A DNA stretch of 64,000 nt from Methanocellales archaeon (GCA_030610945.1 JAUWQV010000003.1:144614-208613), one strand, 5' to 3'; positions 36,105-45,294 are shown, counted from the first letter of the stretch. Notes: generated by a model not told the origin, from the sequence alone. Made by a program: numbers and translations.

Positions 36105-36700
36105 TTCTCACCGTACAAAATCCTTGATATCTCATGCCGCAACTCGTTACTTTGCCGTTCCAATATCGCTTCGAACGTATTGTTCACTATGACGTCGCCG
36201 GATTTTGACTTGACAACAACCCCGCCGATGGTATCGATGTCCTCTTTGCCAACGCTGATTTTTAGGCCCTTCTTTGGCATGCCAGAGATTACTTTTTTAA
36301 TGGCGCGTTTGTCCTTCTTATTGCATAGGAGGATAACGTCATTTCCTATTAACTTAGCTCCATCATCTATCGAATCTCTTAGAATATTTTCATATTTTTT
36401 CGTGTTTGCCAACTTGCTCAGCGCTTCCCTTGCCTCTGCGAAGCACCGGGAAATGACCTGGTCTTTAGCACCTATGACGGTTCGCATAGCATCGATTCTT
36501 GCTCCAGATTTGATTCTGTTAACTGATGTATCAATGTCCTTCTTGCCCCTCTCGATTATCTTAATGTGCTCTTGTTCACCCTGTCTTCTCGCTTCATCTA
36601 AGATCTTCTTTGCCTCTTGCGCAGCATCCGCTTTGATGTGCTGCATCTCTGCTTTTGTATCGCTCTCAATCTTAGATATGATTTTATCTACACCATTCAT
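36101..36700 (-). CDS. atpE: A-type ATP synthase subunit E
   Basis: 199 residues from the ATG at 36698-36700 (a GTG three codons upstream is possible). A long N-terminal helix (KIISKIESDTKAEMQHIKADAAQEAKKILDE) forms the peripheral-stalk coiled coil with subunit H. The C-terminal alpha/beta domain (TIGGVVVKSKSGDVIVNNTFEAIL) binds the head. Full length. Confidence 0.94.
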   Translation of the reverse strand: MNGVDKIISKIESDTKAEMQHIKADAAQEAKKILDEARRQGEQEHIKIIERGKKDIDTSVNRIKSGARIDAMRTVIGAKDQVISRCFAEAREALSKLANTKKYENILRDSIDDGAKLIGNDVILLCNKKDKRAIKKVISGMPKKGLKISVGKEDIDTIGGVVVKSKSGDVIVNNTFEAILERQSNELRHEISRILYGEK

Positions 36701-36758
36701 CTGACCCACTCATGCTGTGCGCTACGATGTACAGGAATGTTGGTTTCTAACTCTAAAC

Positions 36759-36986
36759 TCAAATCAATCCCATGCCGACCATTATTAGAATGCCCAACAG
36801 CAGTCCGTAAATGGCTTGCGTTTCAGGCAGTACGGCAAATACGACGTTCTTACCAAACGTTTCTGGCTTCTCAGCAGTCGCTCCCACTGCGGCGGATGCA
36901 GACATTCCCTGTCCTATTGCTGAACCAAGAATTGCAATACCACATCCTACGATTGCAATTCCCATGCCGATTCCAACTTCTACCAT
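36759..36986 (-). CDS. atpK: A-type ATP synthase subunit K (rotor proteolipid)
   Basis: 75 residues forming one helical hairpin, so each monomer brings one ion site. Helix 1 contains AIGQGMSASAAVG (Gln at residue 26) and helix 2 LPETQAIYGLL with the carboxylate Glu55 followed by Thr56. A Gln plus Glu-Thr arrangement is found in Na+-binding c-rings and also in rings that use both ions, so ion choice remains open. It lies between atpI and atpE. Confidence 0.96.
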   Translation of the reverse strand: MVEVGIGMGIAIVGCGIAILGSAIGQGMSASAAVGATAEKPETFGKNVVFAVLPETQAIYGLLLGILIMVGMGLI

Positions 36987-37009
36987 TTTCTACCTCCTTT
37001 TGTTTTAGT

Positions 37010-38956
37010 TCACGTCCTTAGTTTAGTGTATCTTCTAATGGACTTGAATGGGATAAAGTACTTACCATCACCACCATAGAATTGCCCAAAGAACTCCACA
37101 TAATGCAGACGCAGCGAATGGACGAATGCTCCAAGCGCCTGTAGCACGCAGTTGAATATCTGTCCAAACACGAAGACGATTGCTGCCAGAACAACTGCGG
37201 CAGGATGAATGGCCATTATCAATTCTACGAGGATGTTTATGGTCATCGCTATGCCACTGGTGGCTAGCGCTAATGCGAGAATCCTGGAATAGGACAGCCA
37301 GTTGCCCACAAATCCAGTGAGACCAAAAACGCCAAGCGGACCTTCTTTGATGACAATCAGGATTACCCCGATAAGAACTCCCACGCCTCCAACGGTCTTT
37401 AAAGAAGGCGCTATTGCCGCCCACTTAAAGAAGTCGAGGATCAGTAGGGCAGCACACGGCTGGAGGATGAACATCGATATCTGCCCGCCTAAAAGGTCCT
37501 TGTGCGCCTTTTTTCGCGCATTCTGATAAGCCGCCACAAGTAGCCCCATATTGAGGTGAATGATTCCTATCATCAGGGCAATTACGAGCACTTTTGTGGG
37601 CTCTCTCAATGGATCTATCAGCATGAATGGAGAGTTCATGCCCAAAAATCTGGGAAACGTGTCTCCGCAGTAGCTACCCTGTATCGCCCCTAATACAGTG
37701 GTCGATGCGCCTATCGCCATCAGAATAATGCTCATATCATGCATCGATTCGCTGACCTTGCCTGCACCTCGATATAATAGGTATCCCCCCAAGACGATAA
37801 TCATACCATAGATGGCATCTCCAAGCATCAATCCGAAGAATGCGACGAGGACTGTACCAAAGAATATCGTGGGGTCTACTTCCCCATACCTGGGATGTCC
37901 GAACATCTTCGTCAACGTTTCAAATGGTCGCAGCCATGAAGGGTTGTCGTATTTAATTGGAATCTTCTCTGGCGCCGCCTCTGGCTCTCTGAATTCATAA
38001 AAAGTGTGCCCGCCTGATGCGTCGTCGCATAGTCTCTTCAACTCATCGACACTTTCGGCAGGAACCCATCCTTCGATAATACTCGTGTTTATGGTCTTGC
38101 CAAACTTAGAAGGTGAGTCCATTCTCTCCTTTTCGATTTTTAGCTCTTCCTGAAGGGTCAAAAGTTTCTTGTTCCACTTACCGTGCATGGTCTTGAGTTC
38201 TTTGAATAACTCCTTTTTACGACCTCCCAGCCCTTGGATTTCGTCATCTATTTGCGTGATGCGCTCGCCTGGCATGCCTTCTGGGCGTTCTATCTTAATC
38301 GCATTGAAAATACGCCCTCTCAGGACGTCGTCAAGTTCCTCCCTTGCACTGGATGGCACTGCGATGATGACCACGTATAATTCGCCAATTTGACGTTTGA
38401 GCAATAGAATATCCTCGATTGCGGAGAGCGTCTGTGTGAACAGCTCATAGTCTCCGACCCTAACAGTTCCAGCAACGACATACAGGTATTTTGATTCGCC
38501 CAGATAGCTCAGGTCAAAATCAAATGGCTTCAATAATTCAAAGGGCGTTCGCTGCGCCTGCAGTGCACCAATTTTTTCATCTGTACCAGCCAATTCATCC
38601 TGAATGGAAATGGCCCTTTCAGCCTTCTCTAAAATGGACTCTGCTTCAACAAATAACTGGTTGGGATCCCTCTCCTCCACAGGAGTTTTAGCGACGGGTT
38701 CTGGAGAGAGGAACTGCTTTATCATGCTTTCTTTAGAATCTTGAAATCCCTTTAATGCGTCCAAGACGCGACTAACCCTCAGCGCATATTCTGCACATTT
38801 TCCAGCCAAGGAATGAGACTCTCCTTGATCCAAGGTTGCGATGGCCTCACTCTTTGAATCCTGGACATTTGTAATCTCCATGATGCCAGCTTCATGGAGG
38901 GTTGAGATTAATTTTTCACGATACGCGTCATGAGTAACTATTGTCACACTTTTCAT
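37010..38956 (-). CDS. atpI: A-type ATP synthase subunit I (a-subunit)
   Basis: 648 residues from the ATG at 38954-38956; a GTG at 38974 adds six residues. The N-terminal half is cytoplasmic, with alpha/beta domains and coiled coils that join the peripheral stalks. The C-terminal half has eight membrane helices, with the conserved Arg of the ion channel in FVGNWLSYSRILALALATSGIAM. It pairs with the K ring. It overlaps or abuts atpH. Confidence 0.95.
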   Translation of the reverse strand: MKSVTIVTHDAYREKLISTLHEAGIMEITNVQDSKSEAIATLDQGESHSLAGKCAEYALRVSRVLDALKGFQDSKESMIKQFLSPEPVAKTPVEERDPNQLFVEAESILEKAERAISIQDELAGTDEKIGALQAQRTPFELLKPFDFDLSYLGESKYLYVVAGTVRVGDYELFTQTLSAIEDILLLKRQIGELYVVIIAVPSSAREELDDVLRGRIFNAIKIERPEGMPGERITQIDDEIQGLGGRKKELFKELKTMHGKWNKKLLTLQEELKIEKERMDSPSKFGKTINTSIIEGWVPAESVDELKRLCDDASGGHTFYEFREPEAAPEKIPIKYDNPSWLRPFETLTKMFGHPRYGEVDPTIFFGTVLVAFFGLMLGDAIYGMIIVLGGYLLYRGAGKVSESMHDMSIILMAIGASTTVLGAIQGSYCGDTFPRFLGMNSPFMLIDPLREPTKVLVIALMIGIIHLNMGLLVAAYQNARKKAHKDLLGGQISMFILQPCAALLILDFFKWAAIAPSLKTVGGVGVLIGVILIVIKEGPLGVFGLTGFVGNWLSYSRILALALATSGIAMTINILVELIMAIHPAAVVLAAIVFVFGQIFNCVLQALGAFVHSLRLHYVEFFGQFYGGDGKYFIPFKSIRRYTKLRT

Positions 38957-38973
38957 TTCTGCCGGAAAAAACA

Positions 38974-39291
38974 CTACGCCACCTCTGTTATTTTTTCAAC
39001 GACGTATTTAACCACATTTGAAATTTTTCCCTCTGCCTTTTTCCTGAGCTTCTCCGCCTCATCTTTGCCTTGCTGCCTGAGTTTTTCTGCCTCTTTCACT
39101 GCAGCCTTCTCTGCTGTTTCCCTGTCCTTCTTGATGATTTCCCTCGCTTTTTCTTGATGTTCCAAAATTAGTTTTTCAACATCTTCATGTGCTTTTTTGA
39201 TGGTTTCTTCAGCCTCTGCCTGGGTCTTCTCTACCATTTTTAAGGCCTTTGCCTCTGCCTTTTTAATCTGCTCGATTTCGTTTCGAACCAT
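38974..39291 (-). CDS. atpH: A-type ATP synthase subunit H (peripheral stalk)
   Basis: 105 residues, almost entirely a charged coiled coil (MVRNEIEQIKKAEAKALKMVEKTQAEAEE) ending VVKYVVEKITEVA. It is subunit H (AhaH), the right-handed coiled-coil partner of E. It is the first gene of the operon. AT-rich TATA-like elements (catatttat and acatatttatc, about 39325-39350) lie 30-55 nt upstream. Confidence 0.93.
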   Translation of the reverse strand: MVRNEIEQIKKAEAKALKMVEKTQAEAEETIKKAHEDVEKLILEHQEKAREIIKKDRETAEKAAVKEAEKLRQQGKDEAEKLRKKAEGKISNVVKYVVEKITEVA

Positions 39292-39509
39292 CTTTGAGCC
39301 CCTGAGTTGCCGATATGCTGATAAATATGTTGAATAAATATGAACGTACGACTTATGATTTAAATTTTTGTTTTTTCAACGGCGACGAAAAAAAATTGAA
39401 GAATATAGTAATCACATTCTCGTGACTCTCGCCTTGGTAAATCCTGAAATGATAGGGGGAAGTAGAACTTAAAGCTCGACACTCTTGGATTTACGCTTTT
39501 ACAATAAAA
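39292..39509. other. Intergenic region upstream of the ATP synthase operon
   Basis: About 220 nt with no gene that I can support. The part next to atpH contains two TATA-like elements for the minus-strand operon. The rest is AT-rich, with a poly-T/poly-A run near 39370-39395. The gene remnants described separately begin at 39510. Confidence 0.6.
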
Positions 39510-39674
39510 TTAGCCCTTTACAGATATGTCTGCGATCAACTGCTGGCTCGCGACGTCGACGATTATGATGGTAGTTGTGTTACCTGTAGTAGGCAGATCA
39601 AATGTTGGACTGCTGTTGAAAGTGCTTCCTTTGTAGAATCCGTACCGGTCTTCTTTTTTAACCGGTCCAGGTCT
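39510..39674 (-). pseudogene. Pilin-like C-terminal fragment overlapping DUF5371 in another frame
   Basis: This minus-strand frame is open for 54 codons after a TGA and ends TTIIIVDVASQQLIADISVKG-stop. The pattern (a hydrophobic strand, then VDxxSxQxIADI) resembles the end of archaeal type IV pilin N-domain (Pilin_N) proteins. There is no start codon or signal peptide. It overlaps the DUF5371-like frame. I read it as a decayed tail of an exported pilin-like protein; the family match is from memory of the pattern. Confidence 0.35.
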
Positions 39675-39715
39675 TCAGCGGTAAGCACTGTCTGCGCGTA
39701 TATTATTCTGACCAT
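39563..39715 (-). CDS. DUF5371-like small protein, probably truncated (50 aa)
   Basis: An ATG at 39713-39715, with GAGGTGAGGT just upstream and a TATA box (ttatatatagg) about 33 nt upstream. The product MVRIIYAQTVLTAEDLDRL...STKEALSTAV matches the N-terminal two-thirds of the small methanogen family DUF5371 as I recall it. The remaining residues (QHLICLLQVTQLPS) do not look like the family's end. Promoter and RBS are intact, so a shortened protein may be made. Confidence 0.45.
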   Translation of the reverse strand: MVRIIYAQTVLTAEDLDRLKKKTGTDSTKEALSTAVQHLICLLQVTQLPS

Positions 39716-39824
39716 TACCTCACCTCATAATGATGAGGTCCTATATATAACTTCTGTAAAATGGCGAAAAAATGTGCCATCTACAATATGACTTTATACA
39801 ATTGTTGATAAATATCCTGCTGAC

Positions 39825-40625
39825 ATGGTAGAACGTATAACCGACAAGCTCAAGGTTGCAGATTACATGACTCATGACGTTGTGACAGTCTCACCCGATG
39901 ACACAGTTGAGGATGTCATAGACATCATCTGCAAAACCGAACATGAAAGCTTTCCCGTGGTGGAGAACGGCAAGGTCATCGGCTACATATCATCTGCGGA
40001 TTTACTGCGGCGCAATCCAAAAGACCCTATCTCTAAACTCATGTCAACCGACCTCATAGTTACCAATCCCGCCATGGACCTTACAGATGCAGCACGTGTG
40101 ATGTTTAGAACGAGCTTCTCCAAACTACCCGTTGTAGATGATGAGGGGCACTTGGTAGGGCTACTCAGCAACTCAGATGTCATACGCTCGCAGATCGAGA
40201 GGGCTACACCCGAAAAGGTATGGAAGTTAAAGAGGACATTGGAAACCATCCATAATATAGGGATAAAGGTGGGCCGGAGCGAAGTGGCAATAAACCAGCT
40301 CGTGCCAACGCAGCCGAAAATCTATGCGGATGAACTTGAGGGCCGGATATATGAACTGAAAAAAGGCCTGACTGAGCCGTTAGTAGTCATACAAAAACCA
40401 AACAGGATCGTATTGGTGGATGGACATCACAGGGTTGTGGCAGCTAAAAAGCTTGGCATAGATGTGATGGATGCGTACACACTCACGCTGGAAAAAGACA
40501 TTCCGCTGGGAATGGAAAAAACCGCCAGGGATGCAGGGCTTTATTCACTAGACGACATTAAGATACTTGACTATATCAGACACCCACTGGTGGAAGCAAC
40601 CAAATTACGGAGGAGAAAGAGATGA
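39825..40625 (+). CDS. CBS-domain pair fused to a ParB/Srx-like domain
   Basis: 266 residues. Two CBS motifs occupy about 8-130 (VADYMTHDVVTVSPDDTVEDVI and LMSTDLIVTNPAMDLTDAARVM), the usual adenine-nucleotide sensing pair. From about 155 a ParB-like fold follows: VAINQLVPTQPKIY, LTEPLVVIQKPNRIVLVDGHHRVVAAKKLG, with the DGHHR motif that in this superfamily binds or hydrolyses nucleotides. A nucleotide-regulated enzyme or CTP-type switch is inferred. It overlaps hisE by 4 nt. Confidence 0.88.
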   Translation: MVERITDKLKVADYMTHDVVTVSPDDTVEDVIDIICKTEHESFPVVENGKVIGYISSADLLRRNPKDPISKLMSTDLIVTNPAMDLTDAARVMFRTSFSKLPVVDDEGHLVGLLSNSDVIRSQIERATPEKVWKLKRTLETIHNIGIKVGRSEVAINQLVPTQPKIYADELEGRIYELKKGLTEPLVVIQKPNRIVLVDGHHRVVAAKKLGIDVMDAYTLTLEKDIPLGMEKTARDAGLYSLDDIKILDYIRHPLVEATKLRRRKR

Positions 40626-40906
40626 AAGACTTGTCGATAATTCAAGAGGTTTACGATGTAATCCTCGACAGAAAGGAAAATTCAAAAGAAAGCTCTTACG
40701 TTTGCTCGTTGCTGGAGGATGAGAATAAGATTCTAAAAAAGGTCAGCGAAGAGTCGGGCGAACTGATAGTCGCAGCCAAGTGTGGAAATAAAGATGAAAT
40801 CATCCATGAATCCGCAGATTTGATATTCCATACATTGGTGCTCATGGCATCCAAGGGCGTGTCTCTCGAAGATCTATCAAACGAACTGAGAAAACGCAGA
40901 AAATAG
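40622..40906 (+). CDS. hisE: Phosphoribosyl-ATP pyrophosphatase
   Basis: 94 residues, MazG-like all-helical fold. The metal-binding acidic motif is KVSEESGELIVAAK and EIIHESADLIFHTLVLM, as in HisE. It hydrolyses phosphoribosyl-ATP to phosphoribosyl-AMP, the second histidine step. No other his gene is nearby. The start overlaps the CBS-ParB gene, so the two are translated together. Confidence 0.95.
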   Translation: MKDLSIIQEVYDVILDRKENSKESSYVCSLLEDENKILKKVSEESGELIVAAKCGNKDEIIHESADLIFHTLVLMASKGVSLEDLSNELRKRRK

Positions 40907-40909
40907 GCG

Positions 40910-41797
40910 TCAATACACAGCCAGCTCACTTAGGACATCGGTCTTCGTGATAATCCCTATTGGTTCTCCTTTTTCAGTTACCACAAGCCGCCCTATTTTA
41001 TGCTCGTCTAAAACTTTAATCGCATCGTTAAGCGTCTGCTCAGCATCAATCGTGATGATATCCCCTGTCATTACCTCCTTGACCAGAGACTTCATTTTTT
41101 TCTCTGCTATCGCCCTTCCAACATCGGTGAACGTCACAATTCCGACTAGTTTCCCCTTATCCTTCACGGGGGCGCCGTGAATGTCATGTTCGATTAAGGT
41201 ACGTGCTGCTTCCTGTATCGTCGCGTTGGGGGCGACAAAGACCATCTTGTCGGGTATGTACTCTCTAATTGGTTTTTTTGGCAAGGATACCATCTCTAAG
41301 ATGGAGCACAGTATGACGTTATCTGTATCATCGCGGCCGCGTACATCTCCTCTGATTCTTAATTTGTTGACTGGCGTGGGTCCAAATTGAATTTTGTCCC
41401 CTATGTTAAAGTTCCGTATATCCCCAAGAACCTTTATGGCAGCATGACATAGATAGGGATGCCTCACTGTCGTAAAATTAATTTCTGCAACTGTCGCTCC
41501 CTCGACTAATACACCATCCCTATATATTGGGACGGGCACCTCCTCCTCTATATCTTCAATATTAAGCGCCTCGTATGCCTCTCTGGTTGGTTTATATCCT
41601 CCCTTGGGTCCTGGGACGCCCTCCACAAGCCCCAGCGCCTTTAGGGCCTGCATTTGATTCCTAATCGTGCCAGGATTGCGGTCAATGACTCCTGCAATTT
41701 CCTCTCCCCTTATGGTTCCTTTCTGCCTGGCCAGGTTAATCAATGCTGTCAGAATCTCTCTTTGTATAGGCGGGAGTTCCATGAGTTTTCTTATCAT
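40910..41797 (-). CDS. Winged-helix transcriptional regulator with C-terminal CBS domains
   Basis: 295 residues. A winged helix at 1-70 (PPIQREILTALINLARQKGTIRGEEIAGVIDRN) is followed by a middle domain (75-165) and two CBS repeats (about 175-295: IREYIPDKMVFVAPNATIQEA and VKEVMTGDIITIDAEQTL). This is the archaeal COG2524-type predicted regulator. The CBS pair should bind an adenine nucleotide and modulate DNA binding. It is convergent with hisE, 3 nt apart. Confidence 0.9.
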   Translation of the reverse strand: MIRKLMELPPIQREILTALINLARQKGTIRGEEIAGVIDRNPGTIRNQMQALKALGLVEGVPGPKGGYKPTREAYEALNIEDIEEEVPVPIYRDGVLVEGATVAEINFTTVRHPYLCHAAIKVLGDIRNFNIGDKIQFGPTPVNKLRIRGDVRGRDDTDNVILCSILEMVSLPKKPIREYIPDKMVFVAPNATIQEAARTLIEHDIHGAPVKDKGKLVGIVTFTDVGRAIAEKKMKSLVKEVMTGDIITIDAEQTLNDAIKVLDEHKIGRLVVTEKGEPIGIITKTDVLSELAVY

Positions 41798-41898
41798 AAT
41801 GATTAATAGTAATACACATAGGGTATGTTAAATACGTTTCGTGAGATTATCATGTTTCATATGGTATGCGGGGCATCATATGATATCGCGAGGTTGCA

Positions 41899-42864
41899 TT
41901 GATATTTGAGAAGATACCGACGGTTCCCATGGCGGATGAACTGGTCGATAAGGCATTTAGAAGGGCATCGCGTGCAGGAAGAGGGAAGAGAGGGGACAGG
42001 AAAGGAGCGGCAGAATCGATGATAATGACTGCATCGAATATCCTTTCTGACAATTTAATTCACGTTGTAAAGCGATTCCCAAATCTTGACGATTTGCCGC
42101 CGTTTTACAGAGATCTGGCCGATATCCTGGTCGGTGTGGACAAACTCAAGATGTCCTTGGCCTCAGTGCATTGGGCAGGCACAAAGGTCAGGGAGATATC
42201 CAAGGGTCATATCGGAAAGCTGCGGAAAGGGCAAGACCCGTCCGGGGTTAGGAAGGAAGCATTCGGGCGCATTGCCTCGATTGTTCGAGAAGTGGGGTCA
42301 GACCTGGCGTTTTTGAACGATGCAAGGGATAAATTACGAAAGCTTCCAGAGGTGAGCGAAATACCCACGATAGTAGTAGCTGGATATCCCAATGTCGGCA
42401 AATCGAGTTTTGTCGCTGCGGTCAGCAGTGCAAAGCCAGAGGTAGCAGAGTATCCATTTACGACGAAAGGGGTTTCTATCGGGCATTTCATGCATGAAAG
42501 GTGTAAGTACCAGGTAATTGACCTGCCTGGGCTATTGGACCGCCCCCTGTCAAAGAGGAACAAGATTGAACTGCAAGCCATATCTGCGCTCAGACATCTT
42601 GGCGATGTGGTCTTGTTCATGCTGGACCCAAGCGAGACGTGTGGATATTCGCTGGCATCACAAAAGCACCTGCTGGAGGAAATCAAGAGTGAACTGAAGA
42701 TTCCAGTGCTGGTGGTGGCGAATAAGAGCGATTTAACAAGCGATTTGAAAAAGGTAGAGGCAAATATGCTCATGTCCGCGGGGACGGGCGAGGGCGTAGC
42801 AGAGGTAAAGACAAGATTAATAGAGATACTCAAAGAATGCCGGCGCCCAAGCAACCAGCCATAA
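41899..42864 (+). CDS. GTP-binding protein NOG1
   Basis: 321 residues from a TTG start with GAGGT 5 nt upstream. The N-terminal helical NOG1 domain (MADELVDKAFRRASRAGR) is followed by the GTPase, with G1 AGYPNVGKSSF, G3 DLPG and G4 NKSD. NOG1 acts late in large-ribosomal-subunit assembly. The 3' end overlaps the convergent presenilin-like gene by 35 nt. Confidence 0.95.
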   Translation: MIFEKIPTVPMADELVDKAFRRASRAGRGKRGDRKGAAESMIMTASNILSDNLIHVVKRFPNLDDLPPFYRDLADILVGVDKLKMSLASVHWAGTKVREISKGHIGKLRKGQDPSGVRKEAFGRIASIVREVGSDLAFLNDARDKLRKLPEVSEIPTIVVAGYPNVGKSSFVAAVSSAKPEVAEYPFTTKGVSIGHFMHERCKYQVIDLPGLLDRPLSKRNKIELQAISALRHLGDVVLFMLDPSETCGYSLASQKHLLEEIKSELKIPVLVVANKSDLTSDLKKVEANMLMSAGTGEGVAEVKTRLIEILKECRRPSNQP

Positions 42865-43711
42865 ATCCGATTATGGCACCGCTATTCAAGAACGGTAGCC
42901 CTGGCTGTGGCTCTCCTTTTGCGACGAATTTTGTCAATACTACAAAGCCGATCAGTGTGCCGACGATGGCACCAAGCGCTGGGAGATTAAGGAATCCTGT
43001 AGAAGGGGCTATGAAGACATTGGCGGATACCACGAGAATTGAGGGTATGACTGCATCCCCCAGCCCCATGAAATACGCGCCCCTCTCACCCTTTTTAGAC
43101 CCATTCTTCAAAAATGAGTAGCCTCTGTGCTTTGGAACGACGAACATGACCGGGAGTCTCAGCTCCATTATGCCCTCGGCAAGTGCAATCATATGCTTGG
43201 TCTTGTAGACCGCTATGGCATCATATACAGCCAAGCCAATCAGCAGAACTAACGTGGGCTTGATGTCCAGCGATATGCCAAATATAGCTGTGACGCCTGC
43301 GCCTATCAAAACACCGACAACATCGATGACGTACCATTCTGGGAATTTATACACCAGCAATGTGAGGGCGCTCGCCCCGATTAGCGAGCCGACTACGGAA
43401 ATGTTAGATGATGTTACAAGAGAGAACAACCCAAAGAACACGGTGCACAGCGTAGACCATATAACAACCAAGATGAAGGCGCGAAATGTCCACTTCAACT
43501 TCAATTTTATGACGAACAGCGTGGCAAGCGTGAAGAGCAAGATCAAGCCCATGTACAGTATGGGATTCCAGACGGACTGTGGATTTTCAAATGCCTGCAT
43601 GTCATGGGCAACCATCTGGGGGGTTAGCAGTAAAGCAAGGACCTGCACGATTATGAGGAAGACGCCCATGCAGGCAAACGGCAAATAATTCGTAATGGTT
43701 TTAGGTTTCAT
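42830..43711 (-). CDS. Presenilin-like intramembrane aspartyl protease (PSH, A22 family)
   Basis: 293 residues with nine predicted membrane helices. The two catalytic aspartates are in AVYDAIAVYK and MGLGDAVIPS, the YD and GxGD motifs. The PAL-like motif appears as PGLP near the C-terminus. Archaeal PSH proteins cleave membrane helices and have been the model for presenilin. The native substrate is unknown. It overlaps NOG1 on the other strand. Confidence 0.93.
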   Translation of the reverse strand: MKPKTITNYLPFACMGVFLIIVQVLALLLTPQMVAHDMQAFENPQSVWNPILYMGLILLFTLATLFVIKLKLKWTFRAFILVVIWSTLCTVFFGLFSLVTSSNISVVGSLIGASALTLLVYKFPEWYVIDVVGVLIGAGVTAIFGISLDIKPTLVLLIGLAVYDAIAVYKTKHMIALAEGIMELRLPVMFVVPKHRGYSFLKNGSKKGERGAYFMGLGDAVIPSILVVSANVFIAPSTGFLNLPALGAIVGTLIGFVVLTKFVAKGEPQPGLPFLNSGAIIGFMAGCLGAGIL

Positions 43712-43801
43712 TTTGCTCCTGCCACACTAATAAGTGAAGATTTATAATATATAGGTGTATTATTACCCAATAGAGTTAGTCTTTGCCAATGAGGTGGAAT
43801 A

Positions 43802-44119
43802 ATGGAAGCAAGGGATATTTTACTTTCGGCCGTCATGGTGGTTTCTACATTTGTGCTCACCTATAGATGGCTCGGCCAATATGGATTGGGAGATTCTGTC
43901 ATAGTTCTGGCAGCGATGGTGCTGGTCGGAGCGCTGGCTGCATTGCTCTTGAGCATCGATATCAGGTTGGGAGTAGTAGAGAATAAAATTGATGCCAAGG
44001 AACGGTCCATCAGGATTAACATCCAGGGCGTAGAGGACAACGTGGACAGGAAACTGAATATGATGCTCAATAAAGTTAATGAAGCGCTGGAATCTGTGAC
44101 ACGACGGCAGTATCGGTAA
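43802..44119 (+). CDS. Membrane protein with C-terminal coiled coil (105 aa), unknown
   Basis: Two membrane helices (about 7-24 and 33-52) are followed by a charged, heptad-like tail (VVENKIDAKERSIRINIQGVEDNVDRKLNMMLNKVNEAL) that should form a coiled coil. I do not recognise the family. The ATG follows a GAGGTGGAATA purine tract. It lies between the divergent PSH gene and FEN-1, with its own promoter region (tttataatatatagg near 43740-43755). Confidence 0.75.
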   Translation: MEARDILLSAVMVVSTFVLTYRWLGQYGLGDSVIVLAAMVLVGALAALLLSIDIRLGVVENKIDAKERSIRINIQGVEDNVDRKLNMMLNKVNEALESVTRRQYR

Positions 44120-44243
44120 TCGCTTTTAATGAATGGTGTACTTTTTTAATAAGCGAGCGAAAGCACCCCATATTTCATATGTTTTATAGCATAGGGAAAA
44201 CATAATAAAGACATTAAAGACATAGTTCAATTTGGAGAAATCG

Positions 44244-45257
44244 ATGGGCGTAGACCTCGGAGATCTGGTCGAGAGGCGGGAAATCTCTTTAAAGGACTTA
44301 TTTGGGAAGGCAATAGCCATAGATGCACATAATAGTCTATATCAGTTCCTCAGCATCATCCGCCAGCCGGATGGCACGCCGTTGATGGATTCCAAGGGAA
44401 ACATCACATCACATCTTTCCGGGTTACTCTATAGGACGACGAATCTGGTTGAAGAGGGCATCAAACCCATCTTTGTGTTCGACGGAAAGCCGCCCGACTT
44501 CAAGGCATCTACGATCAAAGAGCGGAGCGAAATCAGGGATGCAGCAGAAAAGCAGTGGATCAAAGCGAGGGAGAGAGGGGAGGAGGCTTTTAAGTATGCA
44601 CAGGCGTCTGCAAGGGTAACCAAGCAAACAACCGAGGATGCCAAAGCGCTCCTGGGATACATGGGAATCCCATGTGTTCAGGCACCGTCAGAGGGAGAAG
44701 CGCAGGCTGCGTTCATTGTTAGCAACGGCGATGCTGATGCTGTAGGTTCGCAAGATTATGATGCGCTGTTATTTGGTGCCCCCCGGCTTGTGAGAAATTT
44801 GACGATTACGGGGCGCAGGAAGCTGCCTGGAAAAAACGTCTATGTCGCAGTGAAACCGGAAATGATAGCACTGCAATCGATGTGTGATGCACTGGAAATA
44901 ACGAGGGAGCAGTTGGTCGATATTGCAATTTTGATAGGCACGGATTACAATAAGGGCATCAAAGGCACGGGACCCAAGACTGCATTGAAACTGATCAAAA
45001 AGCACGGCTCGATAGAGGGGGCATTGGCTGAACTCGGCAAGGAAATCAAGGATTTCGATGCCATCAAAGGCTTCTTCCTGAATCCGGACGCTACATCTGA
45101 GTATAAGATAACGTGGCACGAGCCAAGAGAGGCAGAAGTCGAAAGATTTCTGTGCGACGAACACGATTTTTCTGAGGACAGGGTGCACAAGGCGTTGGCA
45201 CGATTGGTAGAAGCATCTGGCAGGGGGCAGAAGACCCTGGACCAGTGGGTTGGATGA
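44244..45257 (+). CDS. fen: Flap endonuclease 1
   Basis: 337 residues from the ATG at 44244, giving the canonical [14 protein letters not shown] start with GGAG 6 nt upstream. The N and I nuclease regions hold the acidic cluster ([62 protein letters not shown]). The C-terminus QKTLDQWVG is a PCNA-interacting box. It removes 5' flaps in replication and repair. Confidence 0.97.
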   Translation: MGVDLGDLVERREISLKDLFGKAIAIDAHNSLYQFLSIIRQPDGTPLMDSKGNITSHLSGLLYRTTNLVEEGIKPIFVFDGKPPDFKASTIKERSEIRDAAEKQWIKARERGEEAFKYAQASARVTKQTTEDAKALLGYMGIPCVQAPSEGEAQAAFIVSNGDADAVGSQDYDALLFGAPRLVRNLTITGRRKLPGKNVYVAVKPEMIALQSMCDALEITREQLVDIAILIGTDYNKGIKGTGPKTALKLIKKHGSIEGALAELGKEIKDFDAIKGFFLNPDATSEYKITWHEPREAEVERFLCDEHDFSEDRVHKALARLVEASGRGQKTLDQWVG

Positions 45258-45294
45258 AACTGCTTAAAAAGTTCAGATAAAAAAGTTCAAATAA

